From assembly GCA_026003495.1 (NCBI GenBank), contig BPHK01000001.1, positions 1,840,001 to 1,904,000 of the forward strand: a DNA stretch of 64,000 bases, written 5' to 3'. A program made the translations under genes and the position numbers. The notes under the pieces are model-generated. The model was not told where the DNA came from and made no database searches. It worked only from the letters and a program-made list of their open reading frames with translations. Source of the DNA: Candidatus Kapaibacterium sp. Lineage in GTDB: Bacteria; Bacteroidota; Ignavibacteria; Kapaibacteriales; NICIL-2. Below are positions 1 through 7,167 of the stretch, in pieces (position 1 is the first letter of the stretch; every line of letters starts with the position of its first letter).

Positions 1-396
1 GCATTGCTTGTGTGCAGACTCTGGCTCGGCGCGATGATGCTCTACCATGGTAGCCTCAAACTCTTCGGTGGCATGGAACGCTTCCTCGAGACCGTCACAT
101 CGAAACTGCACCTGCCTGCTGCGCTGGGATGGCTGGCCGCGGGGGCAGAATTCATAGGCGGCGCGCTCGTTGCGATCGGATTACTGACACGACCTGCAGC
201 AATAGGCATTGCCTGTACAATGGCCGTTGCAGCATTCGGCGCCCATGCGACAAGCCCTTGGTCGCAAAAAGAATTCGCGCTCAGCTACTTCGTCTTTGCA
301 CTTGCGCTCATCATCGCAGGCGCTGGACAATTCAGCGTTGACGCTCTCATCGCAGCAAACAACTCCGGTGTCGAACTTTCTGAACATGTTCAATGA
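1..396 (+). CDS. DoxX family membrane protein (5' partial)
   Basis: Small hydrophobic protein of the DoxX type. The N-terminal segment reads RLWLGAMMLYHGSLKLFGG, the usual arginine-led first helix with the HG..K.FGG signature. Three more hydrophobic helices follow (about residues 40-60, 65-85 and 90-115). The reading frame is open to the window edge and the family normally has a few more residues before this point, so the true start is probably outside; TTG at 4 is only the first possible start seen. The stop overlaps the rpiB start as ATGA, so it is probably translated with the downstream salvage genes. DoxX proteins are inner-membrane proteins of poorly defined redox-linked function, and nothing here narrows that. 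Confidence 0.8.
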   Translation, partial: ALLVCRLWLGAMMLYHGSLKLFGGMERFLETVTSKLHLPAALGWLAAGAEFIGGALVAIGLLTRPAAIGIACTMAVAAFGAHATSPWSQKEFALSYFVFALALIIAGAGQFSVDALIAANNSGVELSEHVQ

Positions 397-836
397 TACG
401 GATCGCTCTCGGCGCTGATCATGCTGGCTATGCAGCAAAAGCTGCGCTCGCCGACCATCTCTGCGCTGCAGGATTCCAGGTGCACGACATGGGGACATTC
501 TCGAACGATGCTGTAGACTACCCGGACTTTGCCGTCGCCGTTGCACGCGCCGTTGCAAGCAGCGAAGATGATCTGGGTATCCTCCTGTGTGGCAGTGGAA
601 TTGGCGTTTCCATCGTAGCGAACAAAGTCACTGGTATTCGCGCTGCGAACTGCTGCTCGCCAGAAATGGCGCGCCTTGCACGGCAGCATAACAACGCAAA
701 TGTCCTCTGCCTGGGCGCCCGACTCCACACAGTCGAAGAGCTCACTGCAATCGCAGATGCTTTCCTCCAGGCAACGTTCGAGGGAGGGCGCCATGCGCGT
801 CGAGTCGAGAAAATCCACCAACTTACCGGACGCTAA
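393..836 (+). CDS. rpiB: Ribose-5-phosphate isomerase B
   Basis: 147-residue protein of the RpiB/LacAB family, which interconverts ribose-5-phosphate and ribulose-5-phosphate in the pentose phosphate pathway in the cytoplasm. It opens with IALGADHAGYAAK, and the catalytic cysteine falls at residue 66 in LLCGSGIG. The conserved histidine is residue 99 in RQHNNANV. Both match the numbering known for the E. coli enzyme. Length is full for the family. The start overlaps the upstream DoxX stop by 4 bases (ATGA), and deoC follows after 2 bases. The deoC partner makes ribose/deoxyribose phosphate salvage the likely context. Confidence 0.95.
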   Translation: MIRIALGADHAGYAAKAALADHLCAAGFQVHDMGTFSNDAVDYPDFAVAVARAVASSEDDLGILLCGSGIGVSIVANKVTGIRAANCCSPEMARLARQHNNANVLCLGARLHTVEELTAIADAFLQATFEGGRHARRVEKIHQLTGR

Positions 837-838
837 CG

Positions 839-1516
839 ATGAACATTGCTCACGCGATTGACCACACACTCCTCCGCCCTGAGCACAGCACCCCAGCTCG
901 CGTCGTTCAGCTCTGCCATGAAGCGATCGAGTACGGCTTTGCATCGGTCTGCGTTTTGCCGTGTTACGTCCCACTGGCAGTCGAGGAGCTGGCAAATACG
1001 GCAATTCCTGTCTGTTCTGTCGTAGGATTTCCACTCGGTGGGAATCTTTCTGTGACCAAGCGAGCCGAAGCAGAACACTTGCTGGCAGTAGGCGCCCGTG
1101 AGCTCGACATGGTGCTCAACATCGCTGCGCTCAAAAGCGGTGATACACAACTCGTCGTGGATGATATTGCCCACGTTGTGGACGTTGCGCACTCAAATGG
1201 TGCAATCGTCAAGGTCATCATCGAATGCGGTGCACTGAGCCAAGAGGAGAAAGTTCGTGCAGCGCAGCTTGTCAGTGCGGCAGGAGCAGACTTCATCAAA
1301 ACTTCGACTGGTTTCGGCTATGGGGGGGCAACGGTAGATGACGTTCGATTGCTCCGCCAGCACGTTGCCTCCCACGTCAAGGTCAAAGCATCGGGTGGGA
1401 TACGGACACGCGCCCAAGCGTTGGAGCTGCTCCATGCGGGGGCTTCGCGTCTTGGAACGAGTGCCGGAGTAGCAATCGTCACCGATGCAGTCGAATCGTC
1501 ACACACTCCGTATTGA
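839..1516 (+). CDS. deoC: Deoxyribose-phosphate aldolase
   Basis: 225-residue class I aldolase that cleaves 2-deoxyribose-5-phosphate to glyceraldehyde-3-phosphate and acetaldehyde in deoxynucleoside catabolism. Visible signatures are DHTLLRPE near the start, VVGFPLGGN, ARELDMVLNI with Asp90, the Schiff-base lysine at residue 154 in DFIKTSTGFG, and the second active-site lysine at 183 in VKASGGIRT. Length is normal. It sits 2 bases after rpiB, and its TGA stop overlaps the ATG of the metal transporter, so all are probably one transcript. With rpiB upstream and dUTPase downstream, the operon groups sugar-phosphate and deoxynucleotide handling. Confidence 0.95.
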   Translation: MNIAHAIDHTLLRPEHSTPARVVQLCHEAIEYGFASVCVLPCYVPLAVEELANTAIPVCSVVGFPLGGNLSVTKRAEAEHLLAVGARELDMVLNIAALKSGDTQLVVDDIAHVVDVAHSNGAIVKVIIECGALSQEEKVRAAQLVSAAGADFIKTSTGFGYGGATVDDVRLLRQHVASHVKVKASGGIRTRAQALELLHAGASRLGTSAGVAIVTDAVESSHTPY

Positions 1517-2460
1517 TGGCTGCGCATCACCACGACCATCATATCGCAGGAGATCTCCGATCGCTTGCAATCGCGCTCGGGATCACGGCTGGCATTGCTG
1601 CAATCCAGTTCATTGGCAGCATACTTTCCGCGTCGCTGGCATTGCTCTCCGACAGTGTGCACATGGTAGTGGACGTCTCCTCCCTCGCGATTGCGTACCT
1701 GAGCTTGCGTCTGGCGCAACGGCGAACTGCTCAACATCAGCTGACTTTCGGCTGGCGACGTGTGGAGATTTTGGCCGCACTTGTCAATGGGCTGGTGTTG
1801 CTCGTTCTCTGTGGCTTGATTGCCTGGGAAGCTGTTGAGCGAATCACCTCTCCTCGTGCCATACACACAACCCCGATGCTCATCACCGCTACGATTGGGG
1901 CACTTGCAAATGGAGCAGCATGGTACGTCCTTCGCGGAACGTCGCACTTGACGACTCGGAGCGCGTACTTGCACGTCCTCAACGATTTGCTTTCGTCACT
2001 TGTTGTCATTGCCGGGGGAATCGCAATGTCGCTGAGTGGATGGACATTGCTCGACCCACTGCTCTCGATCGCGATCACCGTATTCATTGCTCGGAGTGGA
2101 ATCGGCATTGTCCGACGGGCGATCGGAATCTTGATGGAATCGGCGCCTGCACACCTTGACGTTGAACAAGTTCGTGCGGTACTGCAAGACCATCCAGATG
2201 TTCGAAACGTTCATGACCTCCATCTCTGGCAAATTGGAGCGACCTCCCACGCGATGAGTGCACACGTTGTGGTTACTACTACCGCCGACCGTGACCAGGC
2301 ACTGCGCGATCTGCGTACCATGCTCAAACATGAGTTTGGGATTCAGCATGCGACGCTTCAACTCGAAGGGGAGCAATTTGCCAAGAGCCACGACTGCAGA
2401 GGCTGCGAAGATCACGATCCATTCACCAGCGATGATGAACGTCCTCATCCAACGCACTGA
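1516..2460 (+). CDS. Cation diffusion facilitator family metal transporter (CzcD/ZitB-like)
   Basis: Inner-membrane divalent-cation/proton antiporter of the CDF family, 314 residues. The His-rich N-terminus is MAAHHHDHH. About six membrane helices follow. Helix 2 carries [11 protein letters not shown] and helix 5 HVLNDLLSS, the paired acidic/His sites that bind Zn or Cd in this family. A cytoplasmic ferredoxin-like domain covers about residues 215-285, with LHLWQIG and Ala-rich strands. The tail is Cys/His-rich (CRGCEDHD), a likely extra metal site. The ATG at 1516 overlaps the deoC stop; an in-frame TTG lies one codon earlier. The 3' end overlaps the dUTPase start by about 29 bases. Exact metal specificity is not readable. 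Confidence 0.9.
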   Translation: MAAHHHDHHIAGDLRSLAIALGITAGIAAIQFIGSILSASLALLSDSVHMVVDVSSLAIAYLSLRLAQRRTAQHQLTFGWRRVEILAALVNGLVLLVLCGLIAWEAVERITSPRAIHTTPMLITATIGALANGAAWYVLRGTSHLTTRSAYLHVLNDLLSSLVVIAGGIAMSLSGWTLLDPLLSIAITVFIARSGIGIVRRAIGILMESAPAHLDVEQVRAVLQDHPDVRNVHDLHLWQIGATSHAMSAHVVVTTTADRDQALRDLRTMLKHEFGIQHATLQLEGEQFAKSHDCRGCEDHDPFTSDDERPHPTH

Positions 2461-2878
2461 TTCAGCATTTGCAGACCTTCCACTTCCTACCTACGCGACT
2501 CCTGGTGCTGCCGGAATGGATATTGCTGCTGCTGTTGCCGAGCCACTCATCATTCCACCTGGCGGCATAGCTCTTGTGCCGACAGCGCTTGCCATCGCAC
2601 TTCCGGATGGCTACGAGGCACAGATTCGTTCACGGAGCGGGTTGGCACTCAAACACGGTATTTTTTGCCTCAACTCCCCCGGTACAATAGACAGCGACTA
2701 TCGCGGTGAGATCAAGGTTATTCTAGCCAACGCAAGTAGTGTGGCGTTCACGATTGGGCGTGGGATGCGTATCGCACAGCTCGTTGTGGCGCGCTACGAG
2801 CGCGTTACCTGGCAACTTGTCGAACAGCTTCCGCTCAGTGAACGAAGCATAGGTGGGTTCGGGAGCACCGGTACATGA
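2432..2878 (+). CDS. dut: dUTP diphosphatase
   Basis: Trimeric all-beta dUTPase, 148 residues, hydrolysing dUTP to dUMP and pyrophosphate to keep uracil out of DNA and supply thymidylate synthesis. All five family motifs are readable: I in [14 protein letters not shown] in [14 protein letters not shown] in [12 protein letters not shown] in GMRIAQLV, and V at the C-terminus in [10 protein letters not shown] (commonly RGxGGFGSTG). The frame stays open further upstream inside the CDF gene, but the family begins right at the tandem ATGATG at 2432/2435, so I chose that start. It is last in the DoxX-rpiB-deoC-CDF-dut operon; a strong hairpin follows within 10 bases. Confidence 0.95.
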   Translation: MMNVLIQRTDSAFADLPLPTYATPGAAGMDIAAAVAEPLIIPPGGIALVPTALAIALPDGYEAQIRSRSGLALKHGIFCLNSPGTIDSDYRGEIKVILANASSVAFTIGRGMRIAQLVVARYERVTWQLVEQLPLSERSIGGFGSTGT

Positions 2879-2886
2879 AAAACGAT

Positions 2887-2916
2887 GCGTCCCTGTGCCT
2901 GGGAGCACAGGGACGC
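2887..2916. terminator. Bidirectional terminator hairpin after dut
   Basis: Perfect 12-bp inverted repeat (GCGTCCCTGTGC with GCACAGGGACGC) around a 6-base loop, starting 9 bases after the dut stop. On the minus strand it is followed by GCATCGTTTTT, a usable U-tract. It therefore probably ends the minus-strand peptide gene at 2991 as well as the dut operon; the plus side lacks a clear T-run. Confidence 0.7.
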
Positions 2917-2990
2917 TGTTCAACCCTCGCTCGAGAAGAGTCCGTTCTCATGGCAGCACTCCCCGAGCAGTTCGCTAGAGCCCCTTGCTC

Positions 2991-3143
2991 TTAGCCCATT
3001 CCTGGAGGAGGTGGTGGAGTGGGGTCATTTGCGCGGGGGTCGAACGGATCCTCCCAAATAAAAGACCAACCACCACCACCGCCGATGACAGTTTGCATCT
3101 GCTCAGCGGTGAGGAGCTCCAGCCCGACTGTGCGGACGTCCAT
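2991..3143 (-). CDS. Small peptide with double-glycine leader (putative RiPP/bacteriocin-like precursor)
   Basis: 50-residue peptide not matching a family I can name. The first half reads like a double-glycine leader (LELLTAEQMQTVIGG, with glycines continuing to GGGGG), the form cleaved by C39-peptidase transporters. The second half is aromatic/acidic (WSFIWEDPFDP) and then Pro-rich, ending PPPPPGMG. I chose the ATG at 3143 because GGAGG lies 5 bases before it, an unusually good ribosome-binding site for this genome; the frame is open to 3245, but that longer form lacks such a site. TGTTCCACT lies 18 bases upstream of the ATG, and a 12-bp inverted repeat is further upstream. No modification enzyme or peptidase-transporter is in the window. 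A secreted or cell-surface peptide is the inference. Confidence 0.5.
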   Translation of the reverse strand: MDVRTVGLELLTAEQMQTVIGGGGGWSFIWEDPFDPRANDPTPPPPPGMG

Positions 3144-3161
3144 TAGAGCCTCCAACGAAAC

Positions 3162-3170
3162 AGTGGAACA
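3162..3170 (-). promoter_or_regulatory. TGTTCCACT element upstream of the GG-leader peptide
   Basis: TGTTCCACT on the minus strand, 18 bases from the peptide ATG and upstream of its GGAGG. It is part of a 15-base string, GTGTATGTTCCACTG, that recurs exactly upstream of the STAS gene at 29008. Confidence 0.5.
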
Positions 3171-3198
3171 TACACATTTCCCCAACGCACAACGCGCT

Positions 3199-3238
3199 GT
3201 AGGAATTTCTCTGACATACTTACGAAAGAAATTCCTAC
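3199..3238. repeat. 12-bp perfect inverted repeat upstream of the GG-leader peptide
   Basis: GTAGGAATTTCT at 3199-3210 and its exact reverse complement AGAAATTCCTAC at 3227-3238, with a 16-base spacer. It lies 55 bases upstream of the peptide ATG in an AT-rich intergenic stretch, so it could be an operator for a dimeric regulator or a 5' leader hairpin. No T-run of terminator quality follows on the minus side. Confidence 0.55.
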
Positions 3239-3280
3239 GATGCAAGAAAAATTTTCGTTGCGCTCAAAAAATCTTTGCAA

Positions 3281-4849
3281 TCATCGGCGATGAATCCCCA
3301 CTGGCAATGACTTCCCATCCACTTGCCCAATTGAAAGATCGAGCATTCGCGCAAGAGTTGGCATAATATCCGCCGGTGAACAGGGCACAGTTATCGTGCC
3401 CGGCTTCATCTGCCCGCCGAAGAACACAAGCGGTACCCACCGGTCGTAGGGATATGGTGTGCCGTGCTGCGCTGGTGTTGTGCCAAAGATCCAATGTTCC
3501 CTGGGGTACAGCGCAAGATCGCCACATCGTTCTGCGTTGTAACTCCGAGCCACAAGACCAACTACTCCAGTATCGAGAGCTTGGTGTTGAATTTGGCGTG
3601 CTGTCATCACAATCCCGATCCCTTCCTGCGTTGTGAGCCATTGTGCCAAGCGAGTGCAGAGAGTATCAAAAGGGATTCCAGTCATCTCTGCAGCTGTGCG
3701 ATCAAGCCAGAGCCACGGGGGGTAGAAGTATCGCACAAGCCGCTGATGTGAAGCGTGTCCCACTTGATCAACGAACCAACGCTGGATTCGAGCAAGAAGC
3801 GTATCCGTACGAATGCGTCCGGCATCGAGCCCCTCGGCACGCAGGAGTTCCGGGATGCTCCCCGCACCGTGGTCACTAGTCAGTACGAGCACGTAGTGCT
3901 CGCGTCCGATGCGCCTATCAAGCTCATCGAGGAATGCCGCAAGTATCCGGTCACACGCGACGAGCAGCTCCGCATACTCACGGCTATCGTGCCCGAAAAG
4001 GTGACCAACGAAATCCGTCGTCGAAACGCTGATACAGAGCAAGTCGCAGATTGAATCAGCGCCCAGATGTTCCTTCTCAATACACGTATGCGCTGCATGA
4101 AAGAGCCACTCAACCGACATAGGCGTAAGCGCGAATGCACGCCAACAATCATCGCTGCTTGTGTCGGATGGGATGCGGTGCGGGAAATACGTAGTGCCAC
4201 CAGGAAAACGCCCTTCCCATTCCACCGTATCCGAGAGCGCCGACGACGGTTCATACTGCGCATTCCACATAGTTCCAGCAACGCGCGCCGGTGCATACTG
4301 CCGATTGAACTCGTCAACCCATGCTGGGAGCGGGTGATAGTAGCGCGAACTTCCCAATCCGACGTGCGGCACAAGCCAGCATGCGCCGTCGGGCCTGTAC
4401 CCACCGAAAAAAATCGCCCCGCGATCCTTGTGCGAAAAGCTCCATACCTTACTTTGCGGAAAGTTTGCTTTGAGATAGTCTCCGAGCGTAGGCCTAAGCA
4501 GCAGCCGCGGCGATGGTACGCCGAGAAGCGTATCATCTGTTGCGTAGAGTGCGCGCCCAGCGATGACAAAATCGTTGTCCACAATTCCATGGCTGGCAGG
4601 GTTGCAGCCTGTTGCGATTGTTGCATGCCCAGCAGCTGTAACGGTGGTTGCGTAATCGTACAAACAACGCTCAGCAACAACCCCTTCCCGCAGTAACCGT
4701 AGAAAGCCTTGTGTGCTAAGCCATGGTCGCACCGCCTCGAGCCGATCAGCACGGAGCTGATCGTAACAGAGCAGCACCACTAACCGTGGCTTTGCTGACA
4801 CGGTACCAACGAGCACCAACGCCACCGCTACAAATACACGAAGTGCCAT
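3281..4849 (-). CDS. PafA-like alkaline phosphatase family protein
   Basis: Secreted metal-dependent phosphatase of the alkaline phosphatase superfamily, 522 residues. A signal peptide covers residues 1-19 (MALRVFVAVALVLVGTVSA). LLCYDQLRADRL supplies the first metal-binding Asp, and YATTVTAAGHATIATG the candidate Thr nucleophile, as in PafA-type enzymes. The late metal sites are SDHGAGSIPE and QHGTPYPYDRWVP. The frame continues 32 codons upstream, but the signal peptide fixes the start at 4849. The family hydrolyses phosphate monoesters in the periplasm; whether this one prefers mono- or diesters cannot be read. It is transcribed in the same direction as tRNA-Leu, from which it is separated by a terminator. 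Confidence 0.85.
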   Translation of the reverse strand: MALRVFVAVALVLVGTVSAKPRLVVLLCYDQLRADRLEAVRPWLSTQGFLRLLREGVVAERCLYDYATTVTAAGHATIATGCNPASHGIVDNDFVIAGRALYATDDTLLGVPSPRLLLRPTLGDYLKANFPQSKVWSFSHKDRGAIFFGGYRPDGACWLVPHVGLGSSRYYHPLPAWVDEFNRQYAPARVAGTMWNAQYEPSSALSDTVEWEGRFPGGTTYFPHRIPSDTSSDDCWRAFALTPMSVEWLFHAAHTCIEKEHLGADSICDLLCISVSTTDFVGHLFGHDSREYAELLVACDRILAAFLDELDRRIGREHYVLVLTSDHGAGSIPELLRAEGLDAGRIRTDTLLARIQRWFVDQVGHASHQRLVRYFYPPWLWLDRTAAEMTGIPFDTLCTRLAQWLTTQEGIGIVMTARQIQHQALDTGVVGLVARSYNAERCGDLALYPREHWIFGTTPAQHGTPYPYDRWVPLVFFGGQMKPGTITVPCSPADIMPTLARMLDLSIGQVDGKSLPVGIHRR

Positions 4850-4928
4850 GGAAGTATTTCTTCGTGGAAAATCCAACAGCGCTGCAAATTTCGTGGGTGC
4901 TCCACGGTCGGAATGGTTATGAAAACAC

Positions 4929-4963
4929 AATGCCCGCCAACGCATGGAGCATCGGCGGGCATT
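4929..4963 (-). terminator. Terminator downstream of tRNA-Leu
   Basis: 10-bp perfect inverted repeat (AATGCCCGCC / GGCGGGCATT) with a 15-base loop. On the minus strand it starts 5 bases after the tRNA 3' end and is followed by a T-rich stretch (TTGTGTTTTC). Confidence 0.7.
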
Positions 4964-4968
4964 CCGTG

Positions 4969-5050
4969 TGCGGAAGGCGGGACTTGAACCCGCACGCCTT
5001 TCGGCGCCACCCCCTCAAGATGGTGCGTCTGCCAATTCCGCCACTTCCGC
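4969..5050 (-). tRNA. tRNA-Leu (anticodon GAG)
   Basis: Folds as a class II tRNA of 82 nt. The acceptor stem GCGGAAG pairs with CTTCCGC, discriminator A. The D-arm is GTGGCGGAATTGGCAGAC. The anticodon arm is CCATC-TTGAGGG-GGTGG with anticodon GAG, and a long variable arm follows (GCGCCGAAAGGCGT). The T-arm is CGGGTTCAAGTCCCG. No CCA is encoded. It reads CUC/CUU leucine codons. A TATTTTTG promoter box lies 13 bases upstream and a terminator just downstream, so it is probably a stand-alone unit. Confidence 0.95.
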
Positions 5051-5063
5051 ACTACGTGTGGCG

Positions 5064-5071
5064 CAAAAATA
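5064..5071 (-). promoter_or_regulatory. Promoter -7 box for tRNA-Leu
   Basis: TATTTTTG on the minus strand fits the Bacteroidota -7 consensus TAnnTTTG and ends 13 bases before the tRNA 5' end, the expected distance for a start close to the mature tRNA. I see no clear -33 TTG. Confidence 0.6.
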
Positions 5072-5089
5072 CTGCACTCGATGGAAATT

Positions 5090-6277
5090 TCACTGCGTTT
5101 GCAGGAGCTGCACCTGTACGCCGTCCGTGGCACGAACGCTGAAGTGCTCCCGCAGGAACGGGACTAAATCGAGCGATTCCCACGGGAATTCCTCACGACC
5201 AAAGTGTCCGTAGACTGATGTTCGTCGGAAGATCGGGCGCTGCAGTCCAAAGCGTTCGATGATACCTCGTGGCGTCAAATCCACATGCTCACGAATGAAT
5301 GACTCCAGCTCAGCACTCTCCGCTGTGCGGCTACCGTGTAGGTTCACCATAATCGAAACTGGCTCGGCAACGCCGATTGCATAGCTCAGCTGGATGGTAC
5401 ACTCATCGGCAAGCCCAGCGGCAACGATGTTTTTCGCCAAGTAGCGCGCCGCATACGCTGCGGAGCGGTCTACTTTGGTTGCGTCCTTCCCGCTAAATGC
5501 ACCTCCCCCATGCGGTGCTCGGCCGCCATAGGTATCCACGATGATTTTCCTCCCCGTCAATCCCGTGTCCCCATGCGGCCCACCAATGACAAATTTCCCC
5601 GTTGGGTTGATGTAGTACCGCGTTGTCTGGCTAAGCAGCTCAGAGGGCACCACTGCAGGGATCACATACTCTCGGATGTCCGATTCAATGCGATGGTGGG
5701 GAACGCCATCGTCGTGCTGCGTTGAAATGACAATTGCTCGAACACCGATGATCTGACCAGTATCGCTGTACTCAACTGTCACTTGGCTTTTCGCGTCTGG
5801 ACCGAGATACGACATGACGTCCGGCTGTGTCTTCCGTATCTCCGCAAGACGACGCACCAGCCCGTGTGCAAGCATGATCGGCAACGGCATGTACGCACTG
5901 GTTTCCCTGCAAGCATAGCCGAACATGATTCCCTGATCGCCAGCACCTCCGCTATCAACGCCGAGCGCAATGTCTGGTGACTGCTTGTTGATGACGTTGA
6001 TAATTGCGCAAGATTCTGCATCGAAGCGATACGTTGGCTTGGTGTACCCAATCTCCCGGATGACACCGCGCACAAGTTCTGGCAGGTCGATGTATGTCGT
6101 CGTTGTGATCTCGCCACCAACGACGATCATCCCCGTTGTTGCAAAGCACTCGCAAGCAACGCGGCCATCGGGATCATCCCGAAGCACTGCATCGAGCACC
6201 GCATCGGAAACTTGGTCACAAAGTTTATCGGGATGCCCTTCGGAGACCGATTCAGAGGTAAACAGGTGCGTTGCCAT
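5090..6277 (-). CDS. metK: S-adenosylmethionine synthase
   Basis: 395-residue methionine adenosyltransferase that makes SAM from methionine and ATP, a cytoplasmic tetramer in the family. It begins [22 protein letters not shown], with the ATP/metal-binding EGHPDK. It includes [14 protein letters not shown] and, late, [22 protein letters not shown] with the P-loop-like GGGAFSGKD. Length is full for the family. It follows the muconolactone-isomerase-like gene by 51 bases on the same strand and may share its transcript. I found no SAM riboswitch in that short gap. tRNA-Leu lies 39 bases downstream, with its own promoter box between. Confidence 0.97.
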   Translation of the reverse strand: MATHLFTSESVSEGHPDKLCDQVSDAVLDAVLRDDPDGRVACECFATTGMIVVGGEITTTTYIDLPELVRGVIREIGYTKPTYRFDAESCAIINVINKQSPDIALGVDSGGAGDQGIMFGYACRETSAYMPLPIMLAHGLVRRLAEIRKTQPDVMSYLGPDAKSQVTVEYSDTGQIIGVRAIVISTQHDDGVPHHRIESDIREYVIPAVVPSELLSQTTRYYINPTGKFVIGGPHGDTGLTGRKIIVDTYGGRAPHGGGAFSGKDATKVDRSAAYAARYLAKNIVAAGLADECTIQLSYAIGVAEPVSIMVNLHGSRTAESAELESFIREHVDLTPRGIIERFGLQRPIFRRTSVYGHFGREEFPWESLDLVPFLREHFSVRATDGVQVQLLQTQ

Positions 6278-6328
6278 TCAACGTTCGAGTAAACCGACCT
6301 GGCGCGAAGTTACGACGGCTTGCCCTCA

Positions 6329-6628
6329 CTAATTGAGCGACATCGGAGCAGCCCGAACAGCAGACTCAAGAAACAGCAGCGGATAAAACTTGGGGCGAAT
6401 GTAGTTGACCAGCGGAAACGAAGAAATCGTCCGGAGCAGCTCGCTCATGTCCTTGACGCGAAAAAATATCCACAGTTTCTCGCGGTCGCTCGAAACTGCA
6501 AAGTGCGTCACCGTCCCAGAGCGCATCAACCGAAGTAACAGCTCGTGCTGCTCTGGGATCCGACGCGCCATTTCTTCGTCAAAATCGGTAATGTCGAATT
6601 CCACCAAAAAAAGCTGCAATGATTCCAT
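6329..6628 (-). CDS. Muconolactone delta-isomerase-like / dimeric alpha-beta barrel protein
   Basis: 99-residue protein resembling the muconolactone isomerase fold, a small ferredoxin-like dimer. It starts MESLQLFLVEFDI, has an Arg/Glu helix (EMARRIPEQHELLLRLM), a GTVTHFAVSSD turn, the second repeat DREKLWIFFRVKDMSELL, and the C-terminal FPLVNYIRPKFYPLL. The frame extends 11 codons upstream, but those residues do not fit the fold. No catechol-degradation genes are nearby, so true isomerase activity is doubtful; a YciI-like accessory role is an alternative. It precedes metK in the same direction. Confidence 0.6.
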   Translation of the reverse strand: MESLQLFLVEFDITDFDEEMARRIPEQHELLLRLMRSGTVTHFAVSSDREKLWIFFRVKDMSELLRTISSFPLVNYIRPKFYPLLFLESAVRAAPMSLN

Positions 6629-6711
6629 TGGCGCTCTCAATCTGAATAGTCGCCAGGTCAAGACGGAGAAGCACTCGTAAGATTGCCGCCCTCGCTTTCG
6701 ACGTCAACCGC

Positions 6712-6719
6712 TATTTTTG
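6712..6719 (+). promoter_or_regulatory. Promoter -7 box of the metal-efflux operon
   Basis: TATTTTTG, an exact TAnnTTTG match, ends only 6 bases before the ATG at 6726. Transcription would start at or next to the start codon, which predicts a leaderless or near-leaderless mRNA for the first gene of the efflux operon. Confidence 0.5.
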
Positions 6720-6725
6720 CGCACC

Positions 6726-7109
6726 ATGCGCAAGATCAGTGCGGCATTTCTGCTGGTGCTTTTTGTCGGTACGGCAACGGAGCTCCCACAACTGGCTAAG
6801 CTACCGCTGCTGGTGGTTCATTACCTCGATCACGCGAGCCGCGAGAAACTCTCCATTGCTGCCTTCTTTGCCGAACACTACCTCCACGACGACATCTACG
6901 ACGCCGATCGCGCGCAGGACCTTCAGCTCCCGTTCAAGGTCGAACTTCCCGGTGTATTTCTCCTCCTGGCTGAGCCGCACTCGCTGGACATGATTACACT
7001 CAATGACCTTCCTCCCCAACATCTGCAGTATTCACCTTATCTGCCCGCCACTCCACGGAGTGGCATTCCACCAGCGATCTGGCACCCACCCGCATTATCC
7101 CTCGCATAG
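6726..7109 (+). CDS. Small secreted protein of the CusA operon (His/Asp-rich segment)
   Basis: 127 residues with an N-terminal hydrophobic export signal (ISAAFLLVLFVGTATELP). A middle segment of paired His and Asp follows (HYLDHASREK, FAEHYLHDDIYDADRAQDLQLPFK), and the C-terminus is Pro-rich. Short proteins of this layout, ending the His/Asp block with DxQLPFK, commonly precede CzcA/CusA genes in Bacteroidota; their function is not established. The His/Asp block suggests periplasmic metal binding, which is inference. ATG at 6726 is chosen over the in-frame TTG at 6717, which lies inside the promoter box. The CusA gene follows after 58 bases. Confidence 0.65.
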   Translation: MRKISAAFLLVLFVGTATELPQLAKLPLLVVHYLDHASREKLSIAAFFAEHYLHDDIYDADRAQDLQLPFKVELPGVFLLLAEPHSLDMITLNDLPPQHLQYSPYLPATPRSGIPPAIWHPPALSLA

Positions 7110-7141
7110 CATCTCATCGCGCGTAAAGCGCCATTCCGATT

Positions 7142-7150
7142 TGTTCCACA
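7142..7150 (+). promoter_or_regulatory. TGTTCCACA element upstream of cusA-like gene
   Basis: TGTTCCACA ends 17 bases before the ATG of the efflux pump gene, within the 58-base gap inside the operon. It is one of eight such elements in this window at a fixed distance from a start codon. Confidence 0.5.
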
Positions 7151-7167
7151 TTTGCCATTGATGACCC

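Noticed and set aside
2991-3245. Longer 84-residue form of the GG-leader peptide
   Set aside because: The extra N-terminus is Arg/Cys-rich and runs through the regulatory repeat and element; GGAGG fixes the ATG at 3143.
6278-6328. SAM riboswitch before metK
   Set aside because: The gap is only 51 bases and shows no kink-turn or conserved core; the same strand has a gene directly upstream.
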